The notes: generated by a model from the sequence alone, not told the origin. A DNA stretch of 64,000 nucleotides from Marivirga lumbricoides (GCF_014636295.1 NZ_BMEC01000002.1:124001-188000); one strand, 5' to 3'; shown: positions 16,520 to 24,710, counted from the stretch's first letter. Made by a program: numbers and translations.

Positions 16520-17693
16520 TATTTTCTTTTTTTTGATGGACTACACCTCCAAATCTTGCTTCTGAAGCTAAGTATTCATCAGTCCCTATAAATATTTTCA
16601 CACTTTTATCAGATTCTTTGAACACAAGTTGAAATTCTCCATCAATATATTTTAACTCGTGTTTATCTTTATAATCTAAATCGTTTCCCTTTTCATCTTT
16701 AATTAAATCAACACATTTCCGACATGCGTGTTTAGGATAACGAGGATAATATAAAACTCGCGCTTTACAGTTAGAACAAAACTGCCAATAAACATTTCTA
16801 TTTAGTGAATTATCCCAGCATTGATTCATCCATTCATTTATAGCTTTATGGCTATAATAACTCAATTCATTGGCATGAATTAAATAGTTATGCCATGTAA
16901 TTATATAATAATGAAGAGATGGATGAATTTTTCTAGGTTTTAGAACTTCAAACCAATTATCATTTTTAGATAAGTAGTTCCAAAACTCATTTATTAGTGC
17001 GAATTCATTGAGAATTTCAATCTGATAATTATCCCATTCTTCTATTGATTTAGGTCGAGTGGCTTTACCTAATATAAAGCGATTATTATCAAATGTTAGT
17101 TTGTAAACGTACTGTTCATTATAGTATTCTATAACCTGACTTCCTGACTCAAGACTTTGAAAATATTTATCTTTTAGGCCTTCGGGATATTCCCCTAGTT
17201 CTAATTGCTTTTTATAACTTTTAGCTCTTTCGATGCTTTCATAATAGCCATCAATTAACGTTTCTCTTTTTTCTTTCCTAAAAGAAACTCCAGTAGAAGT
17301 AGACAGCGTTTGCCCTGATTCAACATTTATCAATTCCTCCTGTATTCCGTCAGTATTTCTTTCTGGTTCATGAACTCTTGTTGTTAATAATTTGAGTTTT
17401 CCATCTTCACTATATGATTCGGTAGTTTTGTAATTGAAATATTTAGACCAATCAGTATGATTAAGAATCTGACCTGTTTTTGGGTCGATAATAAATTGCC
17501 TATTTGGGATTTGCCTGATTCCACCACCAACAATCCAATTATCTTCATTTTCGTCACTTTCACTTACTACTAAAAGTCCAGATTCGAAATCAATGAATGC
17601 CTGAGAAATTTTCCATCCTATATCTGGCACCAGCTCGAAATTACCGAACTCGGACTTTCGTTTTTTCAATATGGTACTTTTGAGAACTTTCAT
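16503..17693 (-). CDS. Hypothetical protein with a C-terminal zinc ribbon
   Basis: This is a 396-residue soluble protein. The N-terminal ~120 residues are beta-rich, the middle is helical with many aromatic residues, and a zinc-ribbon-like CxxC...CxxC (FCSNCKARVLYY...HACRKC, about residues 310-332) is followed by a short beta domain. I do not recognise the family. The last codons and stop are embedded in hairpin site B, as is common for genes of integron cassettes. It starts just inside hairpin site C. The single-gene unit and lack of relatives in the window fit an acquired cassette. Confidence 0.75.
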   Translation of the reverse strand: MKVLKSTILKKRKSEFGNFELVPDIGWKISQAFIDFESGLLVVSESDENEDNWIVGGGIRQIPNRQFIIDPKTGQILNHTDWSKYFNYKTTESYSEDGKLKLLTTRVHEPERNTDGIQEELINVESGQTLSTSTGVSFRKEKRETLIDGYYESIERAKSYKKQLELGEYPEGLKDKYFQSLESGSQVIEYYNEQYVYKLTFDNNRFILGKATRPKSIEEWDNYQIEILNEFALINEFWNYLSKNDNWFEVLKPRKIHPSLHYYIITWHNYLIHANELSYYSHKAINEWMNQCWDNSLNRNVYWQFCSNCKARVLYYPRYPKHACRKCVDLIKDEKGNDLDYKDKHELKYIDGEFQLVFKESDKSVKIFIGTDEYLASEARFGGVVHQKKENKHNTM

Positions 17694-17700
17694 TTAGTTA

Positions 17701-17900
17701 AGCATAACGGTTTTGTATATGACAAGTAGCGTGAAAGTTAGCGGATATTTTCAGTAAAGCAACAAGCCAAAATTTTTGTATTTTGTTTTTATTTTTTCTG
17801 TTTAAAATTCCAAATCAAAAGATTTGGCGACTTCCTCAATATACCAAAATTTTTGATCTTGAAATTACTTAGCTATTTGTTATATACGGTGTTGTGCATA
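17701..17900 (-). repeat. attC-like hairpin site C (200 nt)
   Basis: The outer arms at 17701-17730 and 17872-17899 pair well (GCTACTTGTCATATAC against GCTATTTGTTATATAC) and end in cores GCACAAC and GTTATGC in minus orientation. The inner loop of ~140 bases is AT-rich with smaller inverted repeats. The upstream gene ends 9 bases before the site. Confidence 0.7.
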
Positions 17901-17908
17901 GTTGTTTT

Positions 17909-19147
17909 TTAGCCAGGTTGAATCCAATCGGCACCATCTACAACAAATATATATTGAAAATAGTCAGTTGTTGCTGTGTTTTTGTTCTTAATGTTAATAC
18001 TGGGAGCGAAAGGAAGTAAACTAAAATTTAATATTCCTCTTAAAGAATGCTTATAGGGTGCTTCATCAGCATTCAGTTGAAATAGATTAATCGATTTCCT
18101 TTTCCCAGCTCTTTTGAAATCTTCAATACCCAAAATATAATTATCAAACATATTGTCGCTGGAAAAAGACAATCTTGTATATTCTGTATTATCGGCAATA
18201 AATGAGGGTAAGTAGGAGCTTAAAACCGTTATATGAGCGTTGGTATTTATAGTATTTATAGAAACCATTTTTTCTTTTATATTAGGTTGATTACTGTTTC
18301 TTAGCCTCCCTGCAAAAGTTCTTTGTAACCCTTGAAGCGTGTGGTAAAAACCAAAACAGCCGTATAGATTATTATTCGCCCAGTCATTTTGTTTATAAAA
18401 ACGTTTAAAGTTTTCAAACATAAACTCGTCCCGATACTTGATATTTTTATAATTTGATAAATTATAATAGATGTTTTCAAGTAACTGGCGTTCATTAAAT
18501 CCAAAATCGTGATTTGATAGTATCTTTGGAATGTTTGCCGTTCCCCATTTGATAAGTTTTTCTTCACCCTTTGGAATTTGGTATTCATAGGGTATTTTTT
18601 CATTTAAAAGATTATGTAAAAGACTAAAATCACTTATTTTATCAATGCCAAAAACCTTAAATTTCTTATTGTCAGGTAAGCTTTGATAATAATCTTTCAG
18701 TTTTCCCCATTTTCCGTTTCGATATGCTTTACTTACCTGTCCGATGAAAACACTCCAATTTTTTAAGATGGTTTCCAGATTTTGTGTTGATGAACCGTTC
18801 AGGTATTTGTTTAAATAATAGGCTTGAGCAATATCCATTTCGGCAATGTTTGCTGTGATATTCACTTTTTCGTTTAGATGTATAAACATTGCAACATCTA
18901 TGATTGGGGAAGTTGCCACTTCGTGAAGTTCGCCTACCAAAAATAAATTGTTGTTATAAAATTGGTCATTAAATTTTAACACTAAAGAATCTGCTATTGG
19001 GGTTTGTTCAAGAGTGTTTTTTTCTAAGTAGCTTACATATTTATTACCAACAAAATATTCCCTAACTCTAAATCCAGTATACAATAAAAATGCAAGTATG
19101 ATTAATCCTAATAGACCTTTCAGGATAAATTTTATTGTTTTTTTCAT
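17909..19147 (-). CDS. Membrane-anchored ChaN/EreA/TIKI-superfamily-like protein
   Basis: This 412-residue protein has an N-terminal signal anchor (residues 4-24) and a predicted periplasmic domain. The segment NNLFLVGELHEVATSP near residue 72 and the later KVFGIDKISD and CFGFYHTLQG elements resemble the GExHx-type core of the erythromycin-esterase-like/ChaN/TIKI fold, whose members include heme-binding proteins, esterases and proteases. Glu and His in GELHE are the likely functional residues. The gene at 57977 belongs to the same broad superfamily. Substrate and function are unknown. It is a single gene between sites C and D. Confidence 0.6.
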   Translation of the reverse strand: MKKTIKFILKGLLGLIILAFLLYTGFRVREYFVGNKYVSYLEKNTLEQTPIADSLVLKFNDQFYNNNLFLVGELHEVATSPIIDVAMFIHLNEKVNITANIAEMDIAQAYYLNKYLNGSSTQNLETILKNWSVFIGQVSKAYRNGKWGKLKDYYQSLPDNKKFKVFGIDKISDFSLLHNLLNEKIPYEYQIPKGEEKLIKWGTANIPKILSNHDFGFNERQLLENIYYNLSNYKNIKYRDEFMFENFKRFYKQNDWANNNLYGCFGFYHTLQGLQRTFAGRLRNSNQPNIKEKMVSINTINTNAHITVLSSYLPSFIADNTEYTRLSFSSDNMFDNYILGIEDFKRAGKRKSINLFQLNADEAPYKHSLRGILNFSLLPFAPSINIKNKNTATTDYFQYIFVVDGADWIQPG

Positions 19148-19171
19148 TTATTGAATTTTGGTTTTACAATT

Positions 19172-19306
19172 ATGCACAACGATTAGTATATGAAAAGTAG
19201 GCGATTTCTAAGAACCAAACTTTCTGTTAAACACAATGTTTGATACAAGACAAAAGCCTTGATTTTACTAATATTTTGCCTGTTTTTTATATACAATGTT
19301 AAGTGT
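19172..19306 (-). repeat. attC-like hairpin site D
   Basis: The outer arms at 19172-19203 and 19278-19305 pair around GCCT..TTTT.ATATAC. In minus orientation the site starts CACTTAAC and ends GTTGTGC. The stop codon TAA of the 289-residue gene is part of the CTTAAC core. Confidence 0.7.
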
Positions 19307-20168
19307 TTTTTTTAGTGATCGAAAAGTGTTTCGAACTTCCTAACGAATTCCCAAATATTGTCGCAGTTACAAATAATATAAAAACCTGAATTATCTGAAA
19401 TAGCTGTGCAGTAGAGGAAATTGGTTTTATATTACTAAGTAAGAAAGCAGTAGTACATTCAAGCCAAACATCTTTAAATTGAACATAATTGATTGGGTTT
19501 TTAATCATTGATATTATTTCATTTCGGTGAATTAATTTGATTTCAATTGCCTTTTTTATTGGTTCATCAATTATATTGAACGAGCCAATTATTTCATTGG
19601 GTTTAGTTAAACGCGTGATATCAATTGTTTTTGCTTCATAGCCTTCATGACCTCTATCAACTGGTCTCGTCATATCACTTCGTTTTTTCACTTTTAAAGA
19701 AAAAACACCAACATTTATTACTGTATTGACTTGATAGTTTTCAACTTTTGAATTGAGAATACTGTCATTTTTTTGGTCTAGTAATTCTTCTAAAATACTA
19801 TAATCCGAATAATGTTCTATTTCGCGTTCCAGTATTGTATTCTGATACCTCAAATACTCTTCACTGTATGAATAGTTGTTTCGATCAAAACTGAACAAAA
19901 TAAAATGGAAAAAGGGGAAGACAAATGCGATTAAAAGAACAAGGATGTAAAGAATCAAAAGGTTGTTGAATTTGGATCTATATACCTTATAGAAGTATGT
20001 TATTAATCCAAAAATTACAAGGAGAAAAATTATATTCACAACAATTGAGTCAACATAATTTGTAAAAAACTGAAAAACGAATATCAAACAAAAGGACAGT
20101 AATAAGCTAAGATGGTTTTTACTTATATCAGATTGTTCTTCGTTTTGTGTTTCCTCCTTCTTCATCAT
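19299..20168 (-). CDS. Hypothetical integral membrane protein
   Basis: This 289-residue protein has three or four N-terminal hydrophobic segments (about residues 22-40, 43-60, 68-92), a hydrophilic domain from about 100 to 235 containing a basic KVKKRSDMTRPVDRGHEGYE segment, and a final hydrophobic helix near 255-275. I do not recognise the family. It is the only gene between sites D and E, and its stop codon is inside the core of site D. The soluble domain may face the periplasm, judging from the number of segments, but the topology is uncertain. Confidence 0.7.
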   Translation of the reverse strand: MMKKEETQNEEQSDISKNHLSLLLSFCLIFVFQFFTNYVDSIVVNIIFLLVIFGLITYFYKVYRSKFNNLLILYILVLLIAFVFPFFHFILFSFDRNNYSYSEEYLRYQNTILEREIEHYSDYSILEELLDQKNDSILNSKVENYQVNTVINVGVFSLKVKKRSDMTRPVDRGHEGYEAKTIDITRLTKPNEIIGSFNIIDEPIKKAIEIKLIHRNEIISMIKNPINYVQFKDVWLECTTAFLLSNIKPISSTAQLFQIIQVFILFVTATIFGNSLGSSKHFSITKKNT

Positions 20169-20185
20169 AAATATTGATTCATTGC

Positions 20186-20383
20186 ACTTAACGTTTACTG
20201 TATGTTTTCGTGGCTGAATTAAAGGTAATGAAATTTCGGTTTATCACTGAGCCAATCTGCAAGATTGATTGCTAAATTTGCCCTCCGAAGCTAGTCAATC
20301 TTGAAGATTGACGGGATTTCTACGAAGAACCAAAGCCTCGAAAACCACTAACGAGCCATGAAATATACAGAGTGTTGTACACC
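20186..20383 (-). repeat. attC-like hairpin site E with two internal hairpins
   Basis: The outer arms (20186-20214 and 20354-20383) pair around AGCCAYGAAA..ATACAG and end in cores GTACAAC and GTTAAGT in minus orientation. Inside are two small perfect hairpins, CAATCT/AGATTG and TCAATCT/AGATTGA. The whole site resembles site G in sequence. Confidence 0.75.
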
Positions 20384-20386
20384 GTT

Positions 20387-20773
20387 TTACTCTTTCATTA
20401 TATTAATCACATGAGCTACATAGTTTCTATGATTTTCAAATCCGTTATTCTCTGGGTTTTCCAAATCAATCATACTTCCTAATCCTGTATCAAAAATTTG
20501 CCATCCGTGTCGTTTTGCCAATTCTATCAATTCGAATAGTCCATTCTCCCCATACAAACTCAACATTTTATTACTTACGAGTTCATCATCAGCAAAGAAT
20601 TCAATAGAAAAGTCTTTTCCGTTTATTTCTCGGTGGTTATCATCTATGATAATGTCATTGAATGATTTTTCGAGGATACCTGTGAAGTCAATTGGTTCAA
20701 GTTTGTGCTCGTCAAGTTCTTCAATTGAATCTATTGTTTCCTTGGAGTTAAATAGTACAATATCCCAGCTCAT
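20387..20773 (-). CDS. Hypothetical protein, possible immunity-type cassette gene
   Basis: This 128-residue soluble protein (MSWDIVLFNSKETIDSIEEL...) is typical of a conserved orphan family that I believe is common in Bacteroidota. It has central motifs DNHREINGKDFSIEFF, LYGENGLFELI and WQIFDTGLGSMIDL. It directly follows an Imm63-type immunity pseudogene, whose terminal TGA overlaps its ATG (ATGA), so the two were translationally coupled. That context suggests a role in toxin immunity, but no toxin gene is near. Its stop is just before the GTACAAC core of site E. Confidence 0.75.
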   Translation of the reverse strand: MSWDIVLFNSKETIDSIEELDEHKLEPIDFTGILEKSFNDIIIDDNHREINGKDFSIEFFADDELVSNKMLSLYGENGLFELIELAKRHGWQIFDTGLGSMIDLENPENNGFENHRNYVAHVINIMKE

Positions 20774-21147
20774 ATTTTTAAAAGTTTTCGGTGTTTGATA
20801 TTTAAGCGTTCAGAATATTCAGAGTCAATTTTGCCTATAAGATCTTCCTAAATTTTAAAAAGTTGAATTCTGAAATCTTCATTTTCATTCCTGTTCTCTA
20901 ATTCTAGTCAAGTTGCGATTTCAAAAGTTACTGCGTCAAATACCCAAAAAAGGAATTCCTTCTCATCAACGGTTTGGCGTCTTTGTAATTCCTATCCTCT
21001 TTCAACAACTACCCAGTGTAGCTCATTTCCTTTAACCTCTATGTGTGGTCTGGCAAAATCTTCAGAATAACCATAAGTTGGCAAATACTCTTTGGGAGCG
21101 TTTATTCTATTTGCAAGTTCTTCTATTTTTGATTTTATCCGTTCCAT
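20772..21147 (-). pseudogene. Imm63-like immunity protein gene with three in-frame stop codons
   Basis: Starting at ATG 21147 the frame reads MERIKSKIEELANRINAPKE..., then LPTYGYSEDFARPHIEV, HWVVVERG-stop-ELQRRQTVDE, FWVFDAVTFEIAT-stop-LELENRNENEDFRIQLF and KI-stop-EDLIGKIDSEYS, ending at a TGA that overlaps the next ATG. The stops are TAG (20992-20994), TGA (20908-20910) and TAG (20848-20850). Apart from these the reading frame is unbroken over 125 codons and matches the pattern I remember for immunity protein family 63, with stops where Glu, a variable residue and Gln would be expected. Three nonsense changes without any frameshift is unusual for decay. Confidence 0.8.
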
Positions 21148-21151
21148 CTAT

Positions 21152-21480
21152 GGTGTACAACATAAATATATCAACATTGTTGATACATATTATTATCGCA
21201 CTACTATATTAGTGATTTTAATAACCGACAACAAACGACTGTAAACGCTTACAAACATTTACAAACGCTTAATTTGTGATTAGTATATTTAAAGTACTGA
21301 AAATACCCTCCTCCCTACTCAAATCCTAATTTTTAGTAGAAATCCATTAAAAAATACCTAAAAGTAGGTAGTAAGTTGAATTTAATAATTCAAAAGTGCC
21401 TTTAAAGTTGGTTCGATAGTAAGAGTAAAGAATGAATATTGGTGAGGGTTTCAGCAATGACTACAGCTCTTTTTTATTTA
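21152..21480. repeat. Leader repeat R2, copy a
   Basis: This gene-free stretch lies between the immunity pseudogene and the 113-residue gene. It opens at a GTGTACAAC core. It contains two TTACAAAC units 10 bases apart (21249 and 21259) and the palindrome TACCTAAAAGTAGGTA (21355-21370). About 160 bases (21225-21390) are nearly identical to 24548-24705 and more distantly related to 39190-39320 and 43360-43500. The remainder to 21535 is AT-rich with nothing recognisable. Confidence 0.8.
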
Positions 21481-21535
21481 ATAAATAAAAAATTTATCTT
21501 TTATTAGTGCTTTAGGTAGTTATTATCACCCCATT

Positions 21536-21877
21536 TTATTGCCTCGGATTATCCAAATCCTTCTTTAAATCAAATGTTAAACTGATTTTGTCATCAGTTA
21601 CTTCAACTTTGTCTGCATTTTTTGACCATTCTTTAAAAACTCCTTCGTTGAACTGATAAAAACTTTCTTTATGTTCAATCCATGAAGGCGAATTGAGGAC
21701 AATATGCGTGACCTCCTTTAATGATAGTTTAAGTTTTCGTGCAAGGATAGTCATAGTCAAAATCAAACTAGCATTCACGGATTTTAATTCTGCAATAAAA
21801 GAATTGATATCATCGGGATGACTGGTCAATTCTTTATTACTCACAATTTCTATTTTGGGGTCGTTTATAAAGTGCAT
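21536..21877 (-). CDS. Hypothetical cassette protein (113 aa)
   Basis: This small soluble acidic protein has a helical middle (SFIAELKSVNASLILTMTIL) and a beta-rich C-terminus (ISLTFDLKKDLD). It has no signal peptide, no membrane segment and no family I recognise. It is the last gene of the second array, lying between site G upstream and leader repeat R2a downstream. Its start is taken as ATG 21877, which is 14 bases past the core of site G. Confidence 0.65.
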   Translation of the reverse strand: MHFINDPKIEIVSNKELTSHPDDINSFIAELKSVNASLILTMTILARKLKLSLKEVTHIVLNSPSWIEHKESFYQFNEGVFKEWSKNADKVEVTDDKISLTFDLKKDLDNPRQ

Positions 21878-21890
21878 TGTAGATTAGCTG

Positions 21891-22095
21891 ATATTACAGG
21901 TAAAGCCACTGTATGAATTCGTGGCAGATTAAAAATGTATAAATTTCAGTTAACTATCAAGGCAATCCGCAGGATTGGCTTATTAAATTAATTTGTATCA
22001 ATAAGTCAATCTATCGGGTTGACAGGCTTTCTACGAAGAGTCAAAGTTTCGTTGAGCACCTACCAGCCATGATTTATATAGAATGTTACCTGCAG
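21891..22095 (-). repeat. attC-like hairpin site G with two internal hairpins
   Basis: The outer arms are 21893-21925 and 22065-22095. Inner hairpins are CAATCC/GGATTG and GTCAATC/GGTTGAC. Several blocks are shared with site E, for example TTTCTACGAAGA and GCCATGA. In minus orientation it opens with AGGTAAC and closes with GTAAT. Confidence 0.7.
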
Positions 22096-22104
22096 TGTCT
22101 TATT

Positions 22105-22437
22105 CTAAGCGATGTTCAAATCAGATTGGTCTAATTGCACACTGAATTTAACGTTCGCCTTTAAAGCATTGAAAACCTTTAAAATTGTTTCAATCGTCAC
22201 ATTCTTCGTATTGCGTTCGAGTTTGGAAATCTGCGATTTTTGAACTCCTATCAGTTGTCCCAATTGTTCTTGTGTTAAATGTCGCTCCTTTCTGACTGAT
22301 TTTATCATGTTGCCAAGGACTTCCATTTTAAGTTCAAATTCATACTGGTCTCTTTCTGGAGTACCAACCTCTCCAATGTCCCTGTCTTTTAACTGGTCGA
22401 GGGTCATCATCTTTAATTTTTTGTCTTTAATAGCCAT
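22105..22437 (-). CDS. HTH (XRE/HigA-type) antitoxin
   Basis: This 110-residue protein has a C-terminal helix-turn-helix: IKSVRKERHLTQEQLGQLIGVQKSQISKLERN at about residues 48-80. It lies 14 bases downstream of a RelE/HigB-like gene. In type II systems of this arrangement (toxin first, antitoxin second) the HTH protein binds the toxin and represses the operon. The N-terminal ~45 residues are variable and may carry the toxin-binding part. A TA pair is a classic cassette-array stabiliser. Its stop precedes site G by 9 bases. Confidence 0.9.
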   Translation of the reverse strand: MAIKDKKLKMMTLDQLKDRDIGEVGTPERDQYEFELKMEVLGNMIKSVRKERHLTQEQLGQLIGVQKSQISKLERNTKNVTIETILKVFNALKANVKFSVQLDQSDLNIA

Positions 22438-22451
22438 ATTTTTTAATTGTC

Positions 22452-22784
22452 TTAAAGTTCAAGGTATACAGCCCTAATTTTCATTGCTTTTTCAATTTCA
22501 CTTTTAGGTACTTTGCTCACTTTTTTGATAATTCCATGGGTTGAAATAACCAGAGTTTCACCTTTTTCTGTTTTATCCCAGAAAGCAAAAAAGCGATACT
22601 GAAGTCCGCTATATTTTGTCCTGAATTCCCAAATTTCATCAGTCAATTTCTTGAATAGCTTTGGATCGTTTCCGTACCTGGCTTTATCAAAATTATAGTA
22701 AATTTTCTTTCTGGTTTTCAAGTCCAAAGAGTCGATAAAACTAAGTGCTTCTTCCAAAAATATGACTTCAAATTTTTTATTCAT
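22452..22784 (-). CDS. RelE/HigB (Gp49-like) toxin
   Basis: The 110-residue protein shows the Gp49/HigB pattern: an N-terminal ALSFIDSLDLKTRKKIYYNF helix pair, then FKKLTDEIWEFRTKYSGLQYRFFAFWDK and LVISTHGIIKKVSKVPKSEIEKA. The WEFRxxY..QYR core and the terminal K-rich helix are typical of ribosome-dependent mRNA interferases of the RelE superfamily. The antitoxin gene follows 14 bases downstream. Start is ATG 22784. The pair sits alone between sites H and G, so it moves as a unit if these sites are recombined. Confidence 0.9.
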   Translation of the reverse strand: MNKKFEVIFLEEALSFIDSLDLKTRKKIYYNFDKARYGNDPKLFKKLTDEIWEFRTKYSGLQYRFFAFWDKTEKGETLVISTHGIIKKVSKVPKSEIEKAMKIRAVYLEL

Positions 22785-22870
22785 TCAGCCCCTGTTTTGG
22801 TTTAACAAGCAAGTATAGTAAAAAGTTGATTTATATGGAAACTATTTGAAAAGAGATGCTATCATTAAAG

Positions 22871-22940
22871 GCAACGTTTCGGCTAAAAAGCGTTGCCATT
22901 CCGCAGGGTGCTATGATTTTTTAGCCTTTGTTGTGTGTTC
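22871..22940 (-). repeat. attC-like hairpin site H (70 nt)
   Basis: CAACG..TCGGCTAAAAAG pairs with TTTTTAGCC.TTGTTGTG. A second stem GGCAACG/CGTTGCC overlaps it. In minus orientation the site begins ACACAAC and ends AACGTTGCC. Confidence 0.6.
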
Positions 22941-22945
22941 GTGTT

Positions 22946-23605
22946 TTATTGATAATTAATGTTTTCCCAAACCAGCAAATCTTCAATCCTTTCTAAATTC
23001 AAGTTTTCTGATTCATTGATTGCTTGAATTCGGTTTGCAAATTTCTCCAAGGTCAATTCCGCTTCTTTAATTGCTTTTTTCAATTCCTCTTTATTAAATC
23101 GAAAAATTCTTCTCTCAGGAATTGGAGTAAACTCCTCATCAAACTCCTGAGCGGTCAAGTCAAACAGAATCTCTTCATTTTCAAATTTCACTATGGGAGC
23201 AGGGTGTCCTTCGTAAAATGATTCTTTGCCATTTGATATGTTTCTCCAAAACTGGATATCTCCTAAGTCTCCACAACATTGAGGATAGAAAAGTCTTTCT
23301 CCATTAATTTCAAGGACGTATCCGCCAAATAAAGGACTTGCTTGTTCTCGGTCATACTCGCCTTTTCTTAGTTCTTCAGTATGATCGACAACTATTTTTT
23401 TAAGGTTGTCGTCACTAATTAGCCCAATTTCGTACAGAGACGCGCCAGGGTCAAATGGCTTAAATGAGTCTTTAAATCCTGCTTTTCTGTATGACTCATT
23501 ATTGAATTCATCCCACTCTTTCGGATATTCCCAATAAGGTCCATGTTCAGGAGTTTCAACACCCTGATTTGCATATCCAATTTCTATTACTGGTATTAAT
23601 TTCAT
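22946..23605 (-). CDS. Hypothetical cassette protein (219 aa)
   Basis: This is a soluble acidic protein beginning MKLIPVIEIGYANQG. It has conserved-looking aromatic and Cys motifs: EHGPYWEYPKEWDEFN, SPLFGGYVLEI and LFYPQCCGDLGDIQFW. The C-terminal 60 residues form a charged helix. The double Cys and GDL..I.FW segment suggests a small enzyme or an immunity-type fold, but I cannot name the family. It is a single gene between sites I and H. Its stop lies 5 bases before the ACACAAC core of site H. Confidence 0.7.
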   Translation of the reverse strand: MKLIPVIEIGYANQGVETPEHGPYWEYPKEWDEFNNESYRKAGFKDSFKPFDPGASLYEIGLISDDNLKKIVVDHTEELRKGEYDREQASPLFGGYVLEINGERLFYPQCCGDLGDIQFWRNISNGKESFYEGHPAPIVKFENEEILFDLTAQEFDEEFTPIPERRIFRFNKEELKKAIKEAELTLEKFANRIQAINESENLNLERIEDLLVWENINYQ

Positions 23606-23616
23606 TTTCTTTTAAT

Positions 23617-23644
23617 GACACACAGCGGTTTGCGGCTGTATTTA
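23617..23644 (-). repeat. Minimal attC-like hairpin site I (28 nt)
   Basis: ACAGC and GCTGT pair around a short loop between the nuclease gene and the 219-residue gene. Only the outer cores are left, as in site N; it may be a degenerate site. Confidence 0.35.
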
Positions 23645-24391
23645 TTCCTTTAAATCATTTCCTAATATTCTGTTTGATGTAACAATCCACTGTTCTGTTG
23701 TCCCACTTGATAACAAAGAATGATTAGGTAGTTCCAGTCCTTTGTGTATATAACCAAGTCCCTGTCCGTAGTTTTCCCAATCCTCAAGTTTAATTGAATA
23801 TACGTTCGTCACGGTGTCACCAGAAATGGTTGCAAACGTGTCTGCATTTTTTCTAATTTGTTCACTTATTCTTATTGGCCCCCTTGTTGGGTCAAAACCA
23901 CTGTCAAAGGGTTTTGTCGCTTTAAAAAATACGGTTTTAGGGTGGTCTTTTTGAGCTTGAGAAATATCAAAAGTTTTAATTGTCCACTTTGTAAAGCTAC
24001 CCAATTTTATAAGTTCATCTCTTTTGCTTACTATGAATTCCTTCAATATCTTCAAAGTTGTTGTAAAATCGAATTTATCATCAATTTTTACTCTTTTAAA
24101 AGTACATTGTTCTTTTTCAGTTATAATCCTTTCTCGTTCCGTATCTTCCGTTATCTGTTTCTCGTGGTATTCTTCGTCAATTTCAATTGCAATTTTTAGG
24201 TCTGAGTAGTATAAGTCAATAAAAAATAATCCCGAATCACTTTGTACGCTGTGCTGTGTAAATGGTCGTATATCTAACAGTTCAGGGTCAGTAAGTAAAG
24301 GTGCGATTAAAAGAATTTCGTAAGGCTTGTTTTTCAGCTTATGTACTTGTTCTACTATATATTTTGTCTTATGCGTATTTGTCTTTTCCAT
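23642..24391 (-). CDS. PD-(D/E)XK-type nuclease, AbaSI/PvuRts1I-like
   Basis: This 249-residue protein has an N-terminal nuclease-like half with GLFFIDLYYSDLKIAIEIDEEYHEKQ (about residues 55-80). The D...(E)xD/ExE pattern and following charged helix match Vsr/PD-(D/E)XK folds such as DUF559. The C-terminal half (about 145-249) has FKATKPFD, TRGPIRISEQIRKNADTFAT and GYIHKGLELP segments that resemble the SRA-like reader of AbaSI/PvuRts1I enzymes, which cut DNA with hydroxymethylated or glucosylated cytosine. The family match is from memory and tentative. It is the first gene of the second array, next to the R2b core. Confidence 0.6.
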   Translation of the reverse strand: MEKTNTHKTKYIVEQVHKLKNKPYEILLIAPLLTDPELLDIRPFTQHSVQSDSGLFFIDLYYSDLKIAIEIDEEYHEKQITEDTERERIITEKEQCTFKRVKIDDKFDFTTTLKILKEFIVSKRDELIKLGSFTKWTIKTFDISQAQKDHPKTVFFKATKPFDSGFDPTRGPIRISEQIRKNADTFATISGDTVTNVYSIKLEDWENYGQGLGYIHKGLELPNHSLLSSGTTEQWIVTSNRILGNDLKE

Positions 24392-24488
24392 TTTGTCTAT
24401 TTTCTAATAAATAGTAGAAAAAAAGTCAAAAGTCATTTTTTTGAAAATATTTCTCACTTTTTTGTTTTTTGCCGTTTGTAATATAGCT

Positions 24489-24710
24489 GCTAACAATTCG
24501 CTATGTGTGTACCTCTAGGTACACATATTTACTTTATATTTTCCCTAAGCGACCACAAACTATAGTAAACGTTTACAAACGTTTAATTTGTGATTTGTAT
24601 ATTTAAAGCACTGAAAATACCCTCCTCCCTACTCAAATCCTAATTTTTAGTAGAAATCCATTGAAAAACACCTAAAAGTAGGTAGCAGAATTGAGTTACT
24701 TTGCCTTTTT
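24489..24710. repeat. Leader repeat R2, copy b
   Basis: This starts with GCTAACAATTCGCTA, followed by the hairpin TGTGTACCT/AGGTACACA (24505-24524), one TTACAAAC unit (24573), and CACCTAAAAGTAGGTA (24669-24684). Bases 24548-24705 are nearly identical to copy a. The rest of the gap to 24792 contains nothing recognisable. Confidence 0.8.

Noticed and set aside
24505-24524. Hairpin TGTGTACCT/AGGTACACA as a terminator
   Set aside because: No T tract follows on either strand and it is part of the leader repeat; copy d has a different hairpin in the same place.
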